DNA of 64,000 bases from Erigeron canadensis (GCF_010389155.1 NC_057761.1:25194210-25258209); one strand, 5' to 3'. Shown: positions 49,114 through 61,967, counted from the first letter of the stretch. A program made the numbers and translations. The notes: generated by a model not told the origin, from the sequence alone.

Positions 49114-49500
49114 TCTATATAAACAAACTCCCTCCCCCCTTAAAATTTAACACTCTACCTTTAAAATCTCTAATTTACCCTTTTAATCTATACTACCATC
49201 AAACACTTTATCCCTGAAATTCCAAAAAAACCCTTAAAAAAAAACCTTACGCGTGCGGCGTGTCTCTTCCCTTCCCTGCAGTTTCTCACATAGTATACCA
49301 AAAAAGCATACATGCGTTAGTGAATTTAATAATCAATCAACATAAAAAACGCACACTCTAAAACAACAACGGCGATTTGCACTTTCAGCCAGACTAAGAA
49401 ACACTTGAGTTGAATCATACATTCATGTAATAACACGGTACCACTATTTAACCAGTATTTTTTTCCTATGCTCTTCCGCATCGCGCGGGTTCAAGTCTAG
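49114..49500 (+). mobile_element. Short Helitron, second of a head-to-tail pair
   Basis: It starts A|TCTATATAAACAAACTCCC and ends CCGCATCGCGCGGG, a 6-base spacer, and CTAG|T at 49497-49500. These are textbook Helitron termini with insertion between A and T. The 387-bp body has no coding capacity. Confidence 0.72.
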
Positions 49501-50296
49501 TCTTATTACACGGAATGTGTTTTCAAATGAATAGAAAGCAAAATCAGGGCATCAGTGGCATTTGTTACGTGTTTCTAAATTCAATACATACATACATACA
49601 TATAAAATTTACTAAACATAATTGGGTTAGATCTCAAAATAATATAAACTTATAATCTTGAATTTTTTTTTTTTTTTCATTTTCCTTTTATTGATAACTA
49701 GATTATTGACCCGCGTTAAACGCGAGTTATCATACTTTCTAATTATTTAAATTATAAATTTAAATTATATAAAATTTTAAGAATTTAAATTCAGAGTTAT
49801 AAGAAAAATTTTAGGATAAATATTTTAATTATGTTTAATGGTTTTAAAACGTTTTTCTATTTATAAACTTAGTAGATGGACTTTATATAATTTTGATATT
49901 AATATACGGCCCACATTATTGTAAATATATATATAGATAAATATCTTACATGATATTGCAATTTTTTTCCTCCGACTTTTTGGTTTCAACAATTCGATTT
50001 TATAATGTCTGCCTTTTCACATGGTACGTATTTTTTTTGTGTGTATTTTTTGACGTTTCGAGCGTGTAATGTATATTATTATTTGTTTATGTTTCGTTTA
50101 GTTGTCGCCTAATGTTTGCATTGTTTATCTGGTTCCTAAGAGATTAATGATCCAGCAATTGGTCTGCAATATGTGTCTGCTGTAGGAGATAGAATTTAAA
50201 GAATGCTTTGTAAGACTTACGTAACTGTTAGATATTTGTTATTCTTATTCTTGTATTTGGTTTAATTTTGAATTTATTTAACTTTTAATAATTCAG

Positions 50297-51455
50297 ACCA
50301 TTGTTTCCGTCTTTGAGGGTAAGTTGTACCCTGTTGATGGAGAATTAGAAGTTGAGTCGAATTTATTAGGGAAGTGGAGAGTTAAGGCTAAGGAAGACAG
50401 TGTAGGGAATTGGAGATTGTATGGAATCGGTTGGAGGAAATTTGTTGAAGATAATTTTATAATAAGAAGGATGATGGTAGTTCATATAATTAGGACTACG
50501 GATAAAAGTTTATATGTGACTGGATATGATATAATGGGGAAAAAGATTAATGTTGTTATGGGTAACGGCTTAAAAGTAGAAAAAAGCTGCTTTATTGGTG
50601 ATGATTCACCTTATATCTATCAGGTAAAAGAAATTGTTATTATATTACTTGATATATTTAATCGTTAACATCAAGAAACTGACGCGTTTTTTTATTGGTA
50701 GCCTATGTCAATGGACTTTTTTCGAAGTTATATTGACGAAACCTTGGAAGAATTTTGTTTTCTTGTTGGTGGAACGAATTATATTTCAGATATTTCGTAT
50801 TCAAAAGATGAAACTCTAGAGGTTAATGTTGGCTTTCCAGTGTGGGGTGAGGTTTGGGAAATATTATGCCACGATTACGATTTCAAGAAAGGTCATGTCA
50901 TGATTATATGGAATATTGAGGATGATTTTGTTTGGAGGAAGAATGTTCCATAGTCGTACGAACAACACATATGGTATATCAAATGGATGGGCTGGGTATA
51001 TAAATGATGGGTACGATGCCATAGCGGTTGACCATGATGTGTTTGATGCTGTTATCACAAATATTGGAATGATGGAGTGTTTGGTAAGTATATACCTTCT
51101 CACCATATAATATAATAATGTGTTTTTTGATGTTTATCATATGTAAATAGAAGTTTATATTATTTGTACGTTACAGATTATACCAGAAGTGTTTATGATG
51201 CGTCACGGTATTAGAGGTCATGTAGCTGCTAAATTACGTTACCAAGGACGGACTTACAAGATGAAGATAAAGATGTGCCATAATAAGTATTATGGTATCT
51301 TTGGTGATTGGTGTGAGTTTATCAATGAGAATGGGCTTGTGATGTTTCCGGTGATAGAAGGTGGTGTTGAAGTAATGAAAACAGTTAAACTGATGTTCCG
51401 CCTACATACAAAGACAATAAGGCATGAGTATGCATTAGTATTTGATGTTTATTAG
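50297..51455 (+). pseudogene. B3-like DNA-binding gene carried in the Helitron
   Basis: Exons 50297-50623 and 50702-50953 join in phase and read the C-terminal half of a B3-like fold (NWRLYGIGWRKFVEDNFI). The third exon (about 50954-51084) needs a frame change just before it, after the stop at 50951-50953. It then splices (GT at about 51085, AG at about 51177) to a last exon reading IIPEVFMMRHGIRGHVAAKL, GRTYKMKIKMC and YYGIFGDWCEFINENGL, a second B3-like domain, ending TAG... TAA-free to the stop at 51455. B3 domains bind DNA in plant transcription factors of the REM type. A first exon may lie near 50008 (MSAFSH then GT), which is uncertain. The gene runs opposite to RepHel near the Helitron's 3' end, so it looks like captured or accessory cargo. 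The frame break suggests a decayed copy. Confidence 0.55.
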
Positions 51456-51866
51456 GTTTAAAGCATGTTTTAGATTATGATATTATAAAGTCTGGTTAGA
51501 GACAATGACGATCATGTGAAACTGTCTTTTAATTAGTATTAATAAAGTTTTTGTGATTTTTATAAAGATGAAAGAATAGATTAACTTATTTTCTAAGGCA
51601 GAGGCAATGTGGTATGTGTGATTTTGGTTATCATAAAGACATGATGAAATTGAGTTGTTTTATTTTTTAGTTTTGTATTGTATAGATTACAGTGTATATA
51701 ATTATCATTCAGTTGTTATTTACATACATACAGCCGAGAAAAGAAGATGGTGGTAATTTTTTATTACTATTATTTCTTTAAGAAAGATACACGTTTATTG
51801 TCTAAAACATATATACTGTGAATGTAAGCAATGATTAATCAGTGCAATAATCATATAATTTGAGTT
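51456..51866. other. Non-coding gap between the convergent B3-like and RepHel genes
   Basis: An AT-rich 411-base stretch between the convergent 3' ends of the two genes. Probably both 3' UTRs; no other structure was recognised. Confidence 0.5.
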
Positions 51867-54800
51867 CTATAAGCATTGAAGGACTTCATTGTAAACTACA
51901 TTTTTTGTTTTGTTGGTAGACCGACCATTCTCATCATAAATTAAAACCTTCAAGCCTCTTTTACTTGTAACTCGAGAAACTGCAACATAAAGCTGTCCAT
52001 GTGTAAAGACGGGCCTACGAAGGTATAATCCAACAGTAGACAAGGATTGTCCTTGACTTTTGTTTATGGTCATGGCAAAACAAACTGACAAAGGGAATTG
52101 TCTTCTTTGGAATCGGAAGGGCATTCGTTTGTCAGATGGAATCAACTTCATGCGAGGTATATATGTTATCTCATTGAAGAATTTTCCGGATATGATTCTC
52201 GCTTCAATAACATGTTGCGCGATTCTAACAACCTGCAACCGAGTACCGTTGCATAGCCCTTTAGTTTGATCAATATTACGCAACAACATGACCGGAACAC
52301 CTACTTTAATTGTGAGTTTATGGTTCGGGATTCCTGAAAATTTGAAACCATTCAGAACATCTGGAGCGTATAGTGATTCTTCAAAATCGTCTGCTGATTC
52401 TGTTTCACACAAGGAATCCAAACTCAAGTATGTTTTCCCTTCTTTTTTCATCAACCCTAACATGTAATCATTAATTGCATCAACTTCTTCATTTGTGGGT
52501 ACCAAAATGGCTTTATCTTGAAAATAATTTGGATCATTTAGATGATCTTGAAATCTGGATAAATTGCTGATGTAATTGCCTTAATATGATCTCCTGTAGA
52601 TGGAATTATAACATCTTCTGGGAATTCAACAATAACTTCACCTTCGTTGTTGCCTCCGAGTTTTCCTTCACCTATCTTAAGAATCCATTCTGCAAATTGT
52701 TTAGCCTCTGCTATCTCGGCGGATGGACAACCAATCTGTAATCGCATGTTAACTGTCAGGCGTAAAACAGTACATTCTCGCCACAATCTTGATGAATGCA
52801 TTGAAGCATTGACAATATCTGTTCGATTACCTTTTGGTATCACCGGAAGAATTTGTCTAAAGTCGCCGCCAAATACAACTGTCTTTCCTCCATATGGTCT
52901 ATATTTGTATGGTGAACGGATTATGTCTCTTAGTGTTCTATCAAATGCTTCAAAACAATGACGATGCATCATTGGAGCTTTATCCCAGATGATAAGTTTT
53001 GCCTTATTCAAGAGTTCAGAAAGGTCGCTATCTGGCTTAATGTAACAAAAAGAATCTTCATTCAAGTTAATAGGGATTGCAAATCTTGAATGGGCAGTCC
53101 TGCCCCCAGAAAGTAACAGTGCAGCAATTCCACTTGAAGCGACATTGATGACTATCTCACCTTTAGATCTAATAGCTGCTGCTAACGTCTTCTAAACGTA
53201 GGTTTTCCCAGTACCCCCATAACCATATAGGAAAAAAACACCACCTTTGTCGTTGTTTACAAAAGTCATAATGGTGTGATAAACATTTTGTTGTTCTTCT
53301 ATTAAATTTGCATACAAATCTCTATGCTCAACTTCAATAGCAGGTGGATCATAGTTGAGCTCGTCTTGGATTAACATATTACATGACTCTGCTATGTATC
53401 TGTCATCCGGCATTGGCATGTTTGGTATATCTTTCAAACTCATTCCTGAGCTTAATAACAATGTCTCAATGTATGACAAGGTCAAATTGAAAATTGCTTT
53501 TGGGTTAAGCTTCAATCCTGTCCGTTAGAAAAGATTTAAAATCATTTAGAAAGATGAGAATATGAGAGTATTATATGCCATGTGTAGATATAACTTAAAT
53601 GTTTCAAATAAAGTTTTATGGAAAAATAATTAAAAGATATAAAAGTGTTGTTAGACGCATTCATATGAGGTTTTTCTTGATAGGTTATATCATCAGATAT
53701 TTAAGTCGGTAACTTATGTTTACCTGTAACTCCCATTTCTCGTTGACGAACGTGAACCACATCATCAGAAAGGTATTTATACGATTCTTTGAACACATGA
53801 TCAGGGTTACACAAAGTATCTGATGTCACTAACATGACAAAGAGGGACCTACAATAAGATGCAGTTGCCCATTCATAAGTTTCTTTTATCGAAGCAATGT
53901 ACTCTCTGTCGTCGTCTAATAGTCCAAGTGCATAGCACGCATCTTTGAAAGTCTCATGTAAGGTACCATTAACTCTCTTAATATCGTCGTAACTTGTAGG
54001 ACCCTTTACTTTGTTCAGTAGAATTCGTAGGTAATATAGTTGTCCAGATTTTGGAGATGCATGAATTAGTCTACCAAGGGCCGGCTGCTGATTTCTTTTT
54101 GTCCATTTCCGCTTAGACTTATTTCAAGTAAATTTTTTGGGGAATTCAGGATAAGTCATTTCTTTTGCGTCTTTATCATGTTTGTTACATTCCATCCATT
54201 CCAAAAATTGTGAACTTGCAATGGTCGGTTTGGTTACAATCTTTTTAAGCTGTTGATTTTGTTGGTATACAACCGGCTGTTCGTTCTCAAGGTGAAATGA
54301 CAATACTTCAACGGATGGATGTCTATAATGAATTTCAAACCCAAAAAGTCTCCAGGCAGCCTCACATGCAAAAAGATATCGACAGTTGTAAAATTCACCT
54401 ATTTCATCATGGTGGCTGTCTTGTTTGTTTTTATCTTTTTTCTTTTCTGGATCAAAAAAGCCAGCCCTTATCCGGTCAGGTCCTTTGTTAACGTACTTGA
54501 AAAGGTACTTTATTGATCCAAGCTGGTTGCACCTCTCCAGATTCATGTGGGCTTGGAATTTTCTCATAAGGACTTTATTGTATGGAACTATGGATCTGCA
54601 ATTTGATCAGGTTTGTTTTAAGAAATATATCTTTTGATTATATACTAATATAGGACTTTAAAAAGTATTAATAAGAGTAGAAGATACTGTATACCTGTTG
54701 TCTAAAGGGATGCCACTCTTAAGTGCATGATTTCCATCCTTGCGTCTCCGGTAAACAGCATAACCGTCCTCATCGATATAGGTATGTTCATTGAAATCTT

Positions 54801-57800
54801 TTGGAAATCGTTTAGTACATTTTCCTTTTGTCATACATGGCATGAATTCACGGTCAATTCCACAAGGTCCATGTAGCATGTTGTCACAAACTATTTGATA
54901 CAAATCTAGTTCGAGTTCCTTGTCTGGTATTTCAGAACATATTACACGGTCTATGTCTTCTGGAGTTGGTAGCTTTGAACCGTTTTTCAAAAACAGACAT
55001 ACATGACAATGTGGCAGTCCTCTTTTCTGAAACTCTATTGTGTATACAACTATTGCAAATTAATAGTTTATGTGTAAGACTAAATCAGTCTCTTTGAATA
55101 AGATCTGTAAATATATGACAATACATATACTAAATAGTTTAATTGTCATACCTCATGCTACTTCACCCAAGATGTTTTCCTCAGTTAGTGTCTTGATTAG
55201 TAAATCAAGTTTTAATTTGAACACACGTGTTAGAATATCTGGCCTGTCCTCGGGCCTTAGATCTTGCTGCTCAACGAATCGAAGAATCTCGGGCCATTTA
55301 GGATTGCAAGCAAAGGTTAAAAAAAGATCTGGATAGCCAAAATACTTGCAAATAGTCATTGCATCCAAGTAATTCTTCTACATGTACCTGGTTCCACCTG
55401 TAAATGAAGAGGGCAAAATAATATGATTTCCCACGGTTGAAGCATCGTCGTTTCCCTTTTCTGTTGCATTAGCCAAGTTACTTAAAGGTGCGACACGTAG
55501 GACATGCTGGTTAAAACAGTGAGAATTAAGACGTTCGTTTTCGACCATGGTATAAATGTCAACCAGAAACTGTTGGAACAGTTTTCTTGCACGTAATATC
55601 AAAGAAACCTCATTGGTTCTTTGTTGTATATGATAGGCAGCAAAATGTCGCATGCTCAGCCTTATTCTGCCTCGACACCACGATGTAGAATATCCATTCT
55701 GTAACCGTCTTCTGCATAAGGAAATAACAGATGATACTGAAGGGCAAGATACTAAGGATGTAACTCACTAATACGCTTAAGTTGGCGGCTCTTTGTCTCC
55801 AAAATGATATCTCTTGGTTCACTGGATCCGTCAATGTCACCTATGATGAGGGCAACTACCTCATTTGACGTTGGTAGGTTATACTGCCTACCATCCTTTT
55901 CTCTTGTTCCTCTCAATTGAAGCTTAATCTTTTCGTTTGGATTAGAGCCGAATCGGTCACGTGCTGTTCTGAATTGCTTAACCAACGGGTTGACAAAATC
56001 CAGTAATTCCTTTAACTCGTGGACAGTCCAAAACTCAAGAGTTGAATCATCTGATGATGAGTTATTGTTGGTTGATGTTTTCTCTTTGGACCTGCAATTG
56101 AAAAATTAAATTTGATTATACATTTGTGTAGAGGTTTAATATATGAGCATTTCAAATATGGATTAGGCTGTGATCATACTTGTGTGCATTGAACCTGTGA
56201 GTGACTTCATGATCTGTATCAAATATGTACAGTTGCACAAAGGTTGGTAAGTCACCATCCTCGGGAAGTAAGGTGCCTGCAAGATGATAATTCTGTCCAT
56301 GCATTCTAAAGACATACGGACCACCTCCGGAATTAACTTTGTGATCGATCTTGCCTCCCATTGAAGTAAATGCGAACATCATATTGTATCGGCGTATGTT
56401 TTCTATAAACTTGCGGCTTTTTTCTGTTTGGCCAGCATATAGGTCAATGAGCATCTGTGGTGGGTGATGTAAAGGTGGTAATTCAACCATTCCGTTGTAA
56501 CAACATATGGAGTAGTAGGTCTTTTTTAAATCTTGATTGTTTGTCATTGCTTCTCCAAGCCAGACCTTAGCATTGCACAGGGAGCAAATCTTGTTTGCAT
56601 CACCAACATCTAAATAATCTATACAAAAAGATGGGAAAATAAAAACAAATGAACAGAATTCTTGATTTTATTGAACACAAAGCGTTGATTATTATGTGAA
56701 GGAAATGTTTACTCGTTGAAATTCCTTTAAATCTTTTGGGATCGCCAGTTGAAGTGTCTGGGATAGTGAAGTGTATATTTTTTTTTATCCGAACGTGGTC
56801 TTCCACGTTTTTTTGTTTCCTTTGTGACCGGGTATGTAGAAGTTGAAGGAATTGATGGCATGATTTGTGAAGGAACTATGAAAGATAGGATTAATTATAC
56901 ATGGAAACATTGTTTTTAGTTTAGAGATAAAGTGTTAAAAGTTTAAGAAAACATATTAATGAATTGTTTACCTCTTTGTTCCGTTGATCCAGTTGTGGTA
57001 GTGTTTGTGATAGTAGATTGTATCTTTTTACATGGTCTTCCACGTTATTTTGTTTCCTTTGCGATTGGATTTGAAGGACCCGAGGAAACTGAAGGCATGA
57101 TTTGAGAATGAACTACGAAAGACAGGGTTAAGTATATATATAGACAACGATTGCTTGTTGACTTTGTTAATACTATATATATATAGTGATAAAAATTTTA
57201 AAAAACACATTAATGAATTGTTTACCAGTTTGTTGGGTTGTTCCGTTCCTGACATTGTTTGACGATTGAGCTATTCTACCCGACATAGCATTGTCTAGGT
57301 TGTTGGGCATGTTTGACTGGCAAGGATGGTGGTTGTTAGATCTAATTACTCTACAGTTTGAGGGTATTATGAACCTGTTATCTGCATAAAGTAGTTTATT
57401 ATATTTTGTGGATGTTAGTTGGAAGGGTGTAGAGAAGTTAAAATTGGTTGAGTAGTAAGTTGATTCAGTAATAATTAGTTTGTATACCTGTGATGGCGAT
57501 ATGAGAAAGAGACGTGGATGACGGAATTATTGTACCAGCAGTAGCAGCATGTTGGATATTGGGCGTGTTTGACTGTGTAGGAGCTTCATTGTTAGGTTGA
57601 ATGAATGACGGTATCATGAAATTGTTATCTGCATAAAAATTAAAACCAAAAACTTAACGAACATATTCATTATTTGTAAACCATAGAATCTTACAACATA
57701 TAAAGGTAGAATAACAATGAATAAATTAAGTCGATGATGAATAAAACTTTACTACTTATCAGAGTTTGATGGACTTTTCGTTTTTTTATAGCAGAGGAGC

Positions 57801-57816
57801 TCTCAGGAATATCCAT
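51867..57816 (-). pseudogene. Helitron Rep/PIF1 helicase (RepHel), inactivated
   Basis: The likely start is the ATG at 57816 (MDIPESSSAIKKRK). Then come two copies of an AT-hook-like module (KRGRPR near 56810; RGRPC near 57040), a CxxC finger (ICSLCNAKVW, about 56575) and the Helitron N-terminal domain at 55378-56547. The Rep HUH motif is HCH at 55011-55003 (GLPHCHVCLFL), and the two-tyrosine motif KYLFKYVNKG is at about 54510-54481. The PIF1 helicase has Walker A GYGGTGKT (about 53224), motif FGGDFRQILPVIPKG, and the C-terminal [11 protein letters not shown] and [13 protein letters not shown]. The Rep residues look intact. Damage: a TGA at 54124-54126, a TAG at 53192-53194 right after Walker A, Walker B reading WDKAP where WDEAP is expected (about 52984), and a TAA in the upstream AT-hook module. 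Introns are present (for example about 53520-53720). Rolling-circle transposase role is known; this copy should be dead. Confidence 0.85.
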
Positions 57817-59201
57817 AATTGTAGAATGCTTATGTCAAGTACGCATACAAATTAATGTAAGAGTTGGCTGATTTTTATTAATATGTATATATATATATAG
57901 GAGCATGGGTTGTTTACGTTTTTTTTTTTTTAATTGAAATTTGGGAAGATTCTATTGTAAAAGTAAATCAAAGAAAAATCATATAAAATATGGTAATTCT
58001 AATTCTAATATTATATATTACTTGCCTTGTAGGACTTTAAGGTAATAAATATTGTCGGTTCATGTGATGTCAAATTTCGATTATAGTCGTCGTTGTATAT
58101 TTTCATGGTGGGTGCTTAATTGTAAGTTCATTGTATGCGTTGTTTTAGTTGGTCATTGTATGGTTAAACTTGGAAGGGAAATTCGAGTTGGATCAACAGT
58201 TGATGATGATTTCTACTTAAAAGTAACAAATAAAATGTATTTTGGTGTTGCAATCTCAGGAGTTGTAAGGCATGCTCTGTTTATTTTTGGTGTTGTTACA
58301 TGCGTTAAAAGGGTGGGTCGAAATAGTTGCGTAATAGGTCAAATGTATCTAACTACATTTGTTAAAATGGTTGGGTTGTGCATGTTTTGTAACGGATCAA
58401 GTCTGGAGCTTTGGAGGAGGTTGTCTTGATGGTGGTGGTGCTTTAGTAGGTTGTGTCAACAGAGGTATCTCTAACACAGTAAGCCACTTTTCTAATTAGG
58501 GAGACACGGCTGCTTGAGAACTTGGCTCGATATATGAAGGTGGAGAAGTAGATTAATCATTGATATCGCGTACATTATTATGCATAGTTTTGTTAACTTA
58601 TCTATTTATCTTCTAGTTATTCTTTTTTTCATCATGATCTGGTACTTAAGTTCAGTTATGGTCATTTTTTTCTTGGTGATTCTAGTGTGATCCTGTTTTG
58701 TTCAACTGCATTTGCGTACTATGCTCAAGCTACAGGTGCACAAGAAATATTTGGTCATACATTGCAACCTCAAACACAGGTGGCTGTTATGCCATTTAAT
58801 AAATGATAGATATATAGAGTTCTATTATAGTGAGTTTGTAGTTGATTGTACATAAGAATTGATATGCCGTTTCCTGCAGGATTGACAATCTGTTGGTTTC
58901 TTTTGGCTCCTTGACGGGTTCATAAAAACATAGATATAGGATAACTTGCAGGAGACTGGTAATAAAGAGTAAAAAATTAACATAGAAACTATAGATACGA
59001 AAACAATTATGACATTAAATAGCAAAACTTAAGTATGAAGATTTCAGAATTCAAAAATCAAACATAACCTAAATTGATGACAAAACGTATCAAAGAAAAA
59101 TAAAAAAGACAAATCCAACAGCTTAAAGTGTAAACGAATGAGACAAGCAAGACTCTCATAATTATTAAATTGTCTAAACGATGATCAATGGCTACAGCTA
59201 A
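57817..59201. other. Helitron interior between RepHel and RPA-like genes
   Basis: About 1.4 kb. The open frame at 58052-58429 (+) and a short stretch at about 58685-58795 (+, reading AFAYYAQATGAQEIFGHTLQ before a GT) could be captured host exons, but no family was recognised. The remainder is AT-rich and should contain the RepHel promoter. Confidence 0.4.
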
Positions 59202-61687
59202 CTACTCCAAATGCTTTGTCTTTGGTATTTTAAGATTATCCACTGGGGCATAGGATGTAGAGGAGCCATCAAAGACGGTGGATTGTTCATCTATATCAAT
59301 TGGGCGCTTTCGAGCATTTGCAGTAGGCGTTGCAACTTCAACATCATTTGCATCAACATCATCACTAAGTGTATCAACCTGATTTAGATGTAACAACATA
59401 GAATTCTATATTAGATTATAATCTACTTACAGAGTTGGAATAATTTAAAGAGTTTTTGTTGTAGAAATTTCACCTTATTGTTCTCATTACTTGAGGGTCC
59501 AATAAAGACTTTTTCAATAACACTTTCATCATGTGTACATCTATGAACAGTGTAGGAAGTGTACCCATTTTCCAAATTGAACCAAGATATTTGAATTTTG
59601 ATAACAAACTTCTTCTCGAGTAGGACATTAAGCTCTTCAGGGAAGATTTGACGGTTTTGATCCTATTGGAAGACATGGGGTTAGATGGACCTTTGTTATG
59701 TACAATCATCGTAGTTTATAAAAATAAGTACTTATTAAATATTACAAATAATAGTTTATATGTATAAAAAAAATTAACAAAAATTGTAAACCTTGGATAT
59801 CTTTTCCATAAGCCAAGTGTGACTGCGGTTGATCAGCTTCTCAATGAGATCTTCAAATAAGACAAATGATGAGTAACCAGTTGAATCTTGTACTCGAATG
59901 ATAACACGCACCCTAAAATAATATACCAAATGTTTAAGAGATAAAAAAGATAACATTTGTGTTTATAGGAAAAATAACGTGGTGATTATAACGTTCAATG
60001 TATACATATAACTTACTTTCCATACACTTCTGAAACGTAGCCACATTTTCCACAAACAAATGGATGGCCGTCAGAATCAACATCAATTTCATCATCAACG
60101 CGGTTAACAATCTTGTGGCATGTTCGACATGACCAGTAATACCAGCCTACATCATCTTGAATATTGGTAGTAGTTTCAATAATGGATAAACCAATTTGCT
60201 AATATAAACAAATTAAAAGAATATAAGCCTTTAAAATTAATAGGAACTAAATGACAAAATCAAAATTAGTTAAAGAAAAATAAAAGGCATAAGTATTGAG
60301 TTAACCTTCTTTTGCTTTATGTACTTTTGAATTTCATCAATAGTAACAACGGGGAATTTAAGGTAGTAATCCTCTGGTTTTCCTATAACAGTGGTAGCAA
60401 TGATTTCTGTTGCTTTTTTTGAGGACTCAACACCCACATCCGAATTCTTCAAACTAAAGTTATAAAAGAGAAAGTGATTTTGATTTATCAATATATTTGA
60501 AGTCTAACTAATTATTTAAACTATAAATCATATTGTCAATGTCATTATAGTACCTTTCTTGGAAGCTTACAATCGGACCAATATGATCATTGATATGTAG
60601 CCTTGAACCGAACAAACAATTACTTATCTGAGGCATTCCTACATAGAGTAATATAAGTTGACTAGAATGGCCTAAAGTATAGAATAATTTATGTGTATAG
60701 CATAGAATAATAAATTGACCAACGTAATAACACATACTATTCCATTCCTTCAACTTTGCCATGTGTAGAAAGATGACAATTGGTAAATCAGCAGAATGAT
60801 TTTCTGAAATATACTTGCTTAGCCGAACATCATATGAGTCCCATAAAGCACATGCAATTTTATTGCCGCTATACGTATTCAGATTATAACCATTCATATA
60901 AATATGTGTAATAGTATATTGGTTGATAAGATACGATAGTAAAACAATACTAAGATAAAAGAAGAATACCTTAGATCTTGAAGTTCTAGAGTTAATTTGT
61001 GTTTATCTCTACCAGCATCGTGGGTAACAATCATAGGATCAACAGATACCACCAAACCGACAACATCTGTAAAGAAAAAAAGAAACAATTATTTGAAGTG
61101 AAATTATCGAAAGCAACAAAAGTATCTGATTAGAAATATAGGTGGAATATTAAAACATGATCAACTTACCGAAAGCAACACGAGTATCCAAGTTTTTTGT
61201 CAACATATCACTGAAGCTTGGAAAGATATAAGGATCCACGGTATTTTCAAAATCTGTAGATATTTTTACCTTTGTTGACTTACAAAAGTTTATCTTGTAT
61301 GGATGATTAACCAACATATAACTTCCTGAGTTTGAAGCTATTCCGAAATCACTTATAACTCTAACCGTTCCTTCTTCAAGAATACTTTCAAAGTCTGAGA
61401 TTAGATTTTTCTTGACGGATGCTTGAATCTTAGTACCCTAAATTTAGTATTATATAAAACATATATATGAATCATAAAATAAATAATATGTAAACAATAA
61501 AAACATACGGGATTTCTGATGTTATAGAAAGTAAATAGATATACCTGCTCATCCATTAGGATCATGTCAAGGCTGGACACAACATTAGGATAATTCTTGA
61601 ATGTCTGTTTCCACCGCAAAACAACTTTAACCCTTATAGTCCATGACTCTTTGGTGTCATTAACATCAGCAACATTTACACGCCTTT
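59202..61687 (-). CDS. Helitron-encoded replication protein A-like (RPA1) protein
   Basis: About ten minus-strand exons read as an RPA large-subunit-like protein that binds single-stranded DNA. They include an OB fold (ESWTIRVKVVLRWKQTFKNY at about 61650-61600; GTVRVISDFGIASNSGSYML at about 61360), a second OB segment (DVVGLVVSVDPMIVTHDAGR, about 61065; KIACALWDSYDVRLSKYI, about 60860), and the C-terminal Rep_factor-A domain. In that domain a zinc finger CRTCHK ... CGKCGYVSEVYGK lies at about 60140-60020, followed by VRVIIRVQDSTGYSSFVLFE. The last exons end in a basic NARKRPIDI segment and a stop at 59202. The junctions checked in detail (exons 7 to 10) keep phase with GT/AG borders, and no stop interrupts. 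The start codon was not found; recognisable coding begins at about 61687. RPA-like genes are a known part of plant Helitrons. A host RPA1 locus is unlikely inside these termini. Confidence 0.75.
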
Positions 61688-61967
61688 ACATAGTTTTTTA
61701 TTTTTATTATTTATAATTTATAATAATAAATATATTTAGGTAATAAAACTATATTTACGGTAATAAAACTATATGGACGGTTTATGAAAAGATTTTTAAG
61801 GGGTTTTTTTTTATAATCATATAAACTAAAAGTATTAATGTTGTCATTTTACAAAGTTGAAATAATTAATTTTGATTTGATGATTGTAAATCAAAGTTGA
61901 AAGTCATCCAAGAGTTCCTATTTATTTAAAGATGAATTTATGACCTTATTATATATATATTGGTAGA

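Larger units (their letters stand above)
49698..61967 (-). mobile_element. Large Helitron with RepHel, RPA-like and B3-like genes
   Basis: On the minus strand the 3' end reads CTCGCGTTTAACGCGGG, a short spacer, and CTAG|T at 49701-49698, a clear Helitron terminus. The proposed 5' end is A|TCTACCAATATATATA starting at 61967. About 12.3 kb lies between. Inside are a Rep/helicase gene (51867-57816, minus, damaged), a replication protein A-like gene (59202-61690, minus, apparently intact) and a B3-like gene (50297-51455, plus). Plant Helitrons are known to carry RepHel and RPA-like genes. The 3' end and gene content are well supported; the 5' end is a proposal. Confidence 0.75.
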
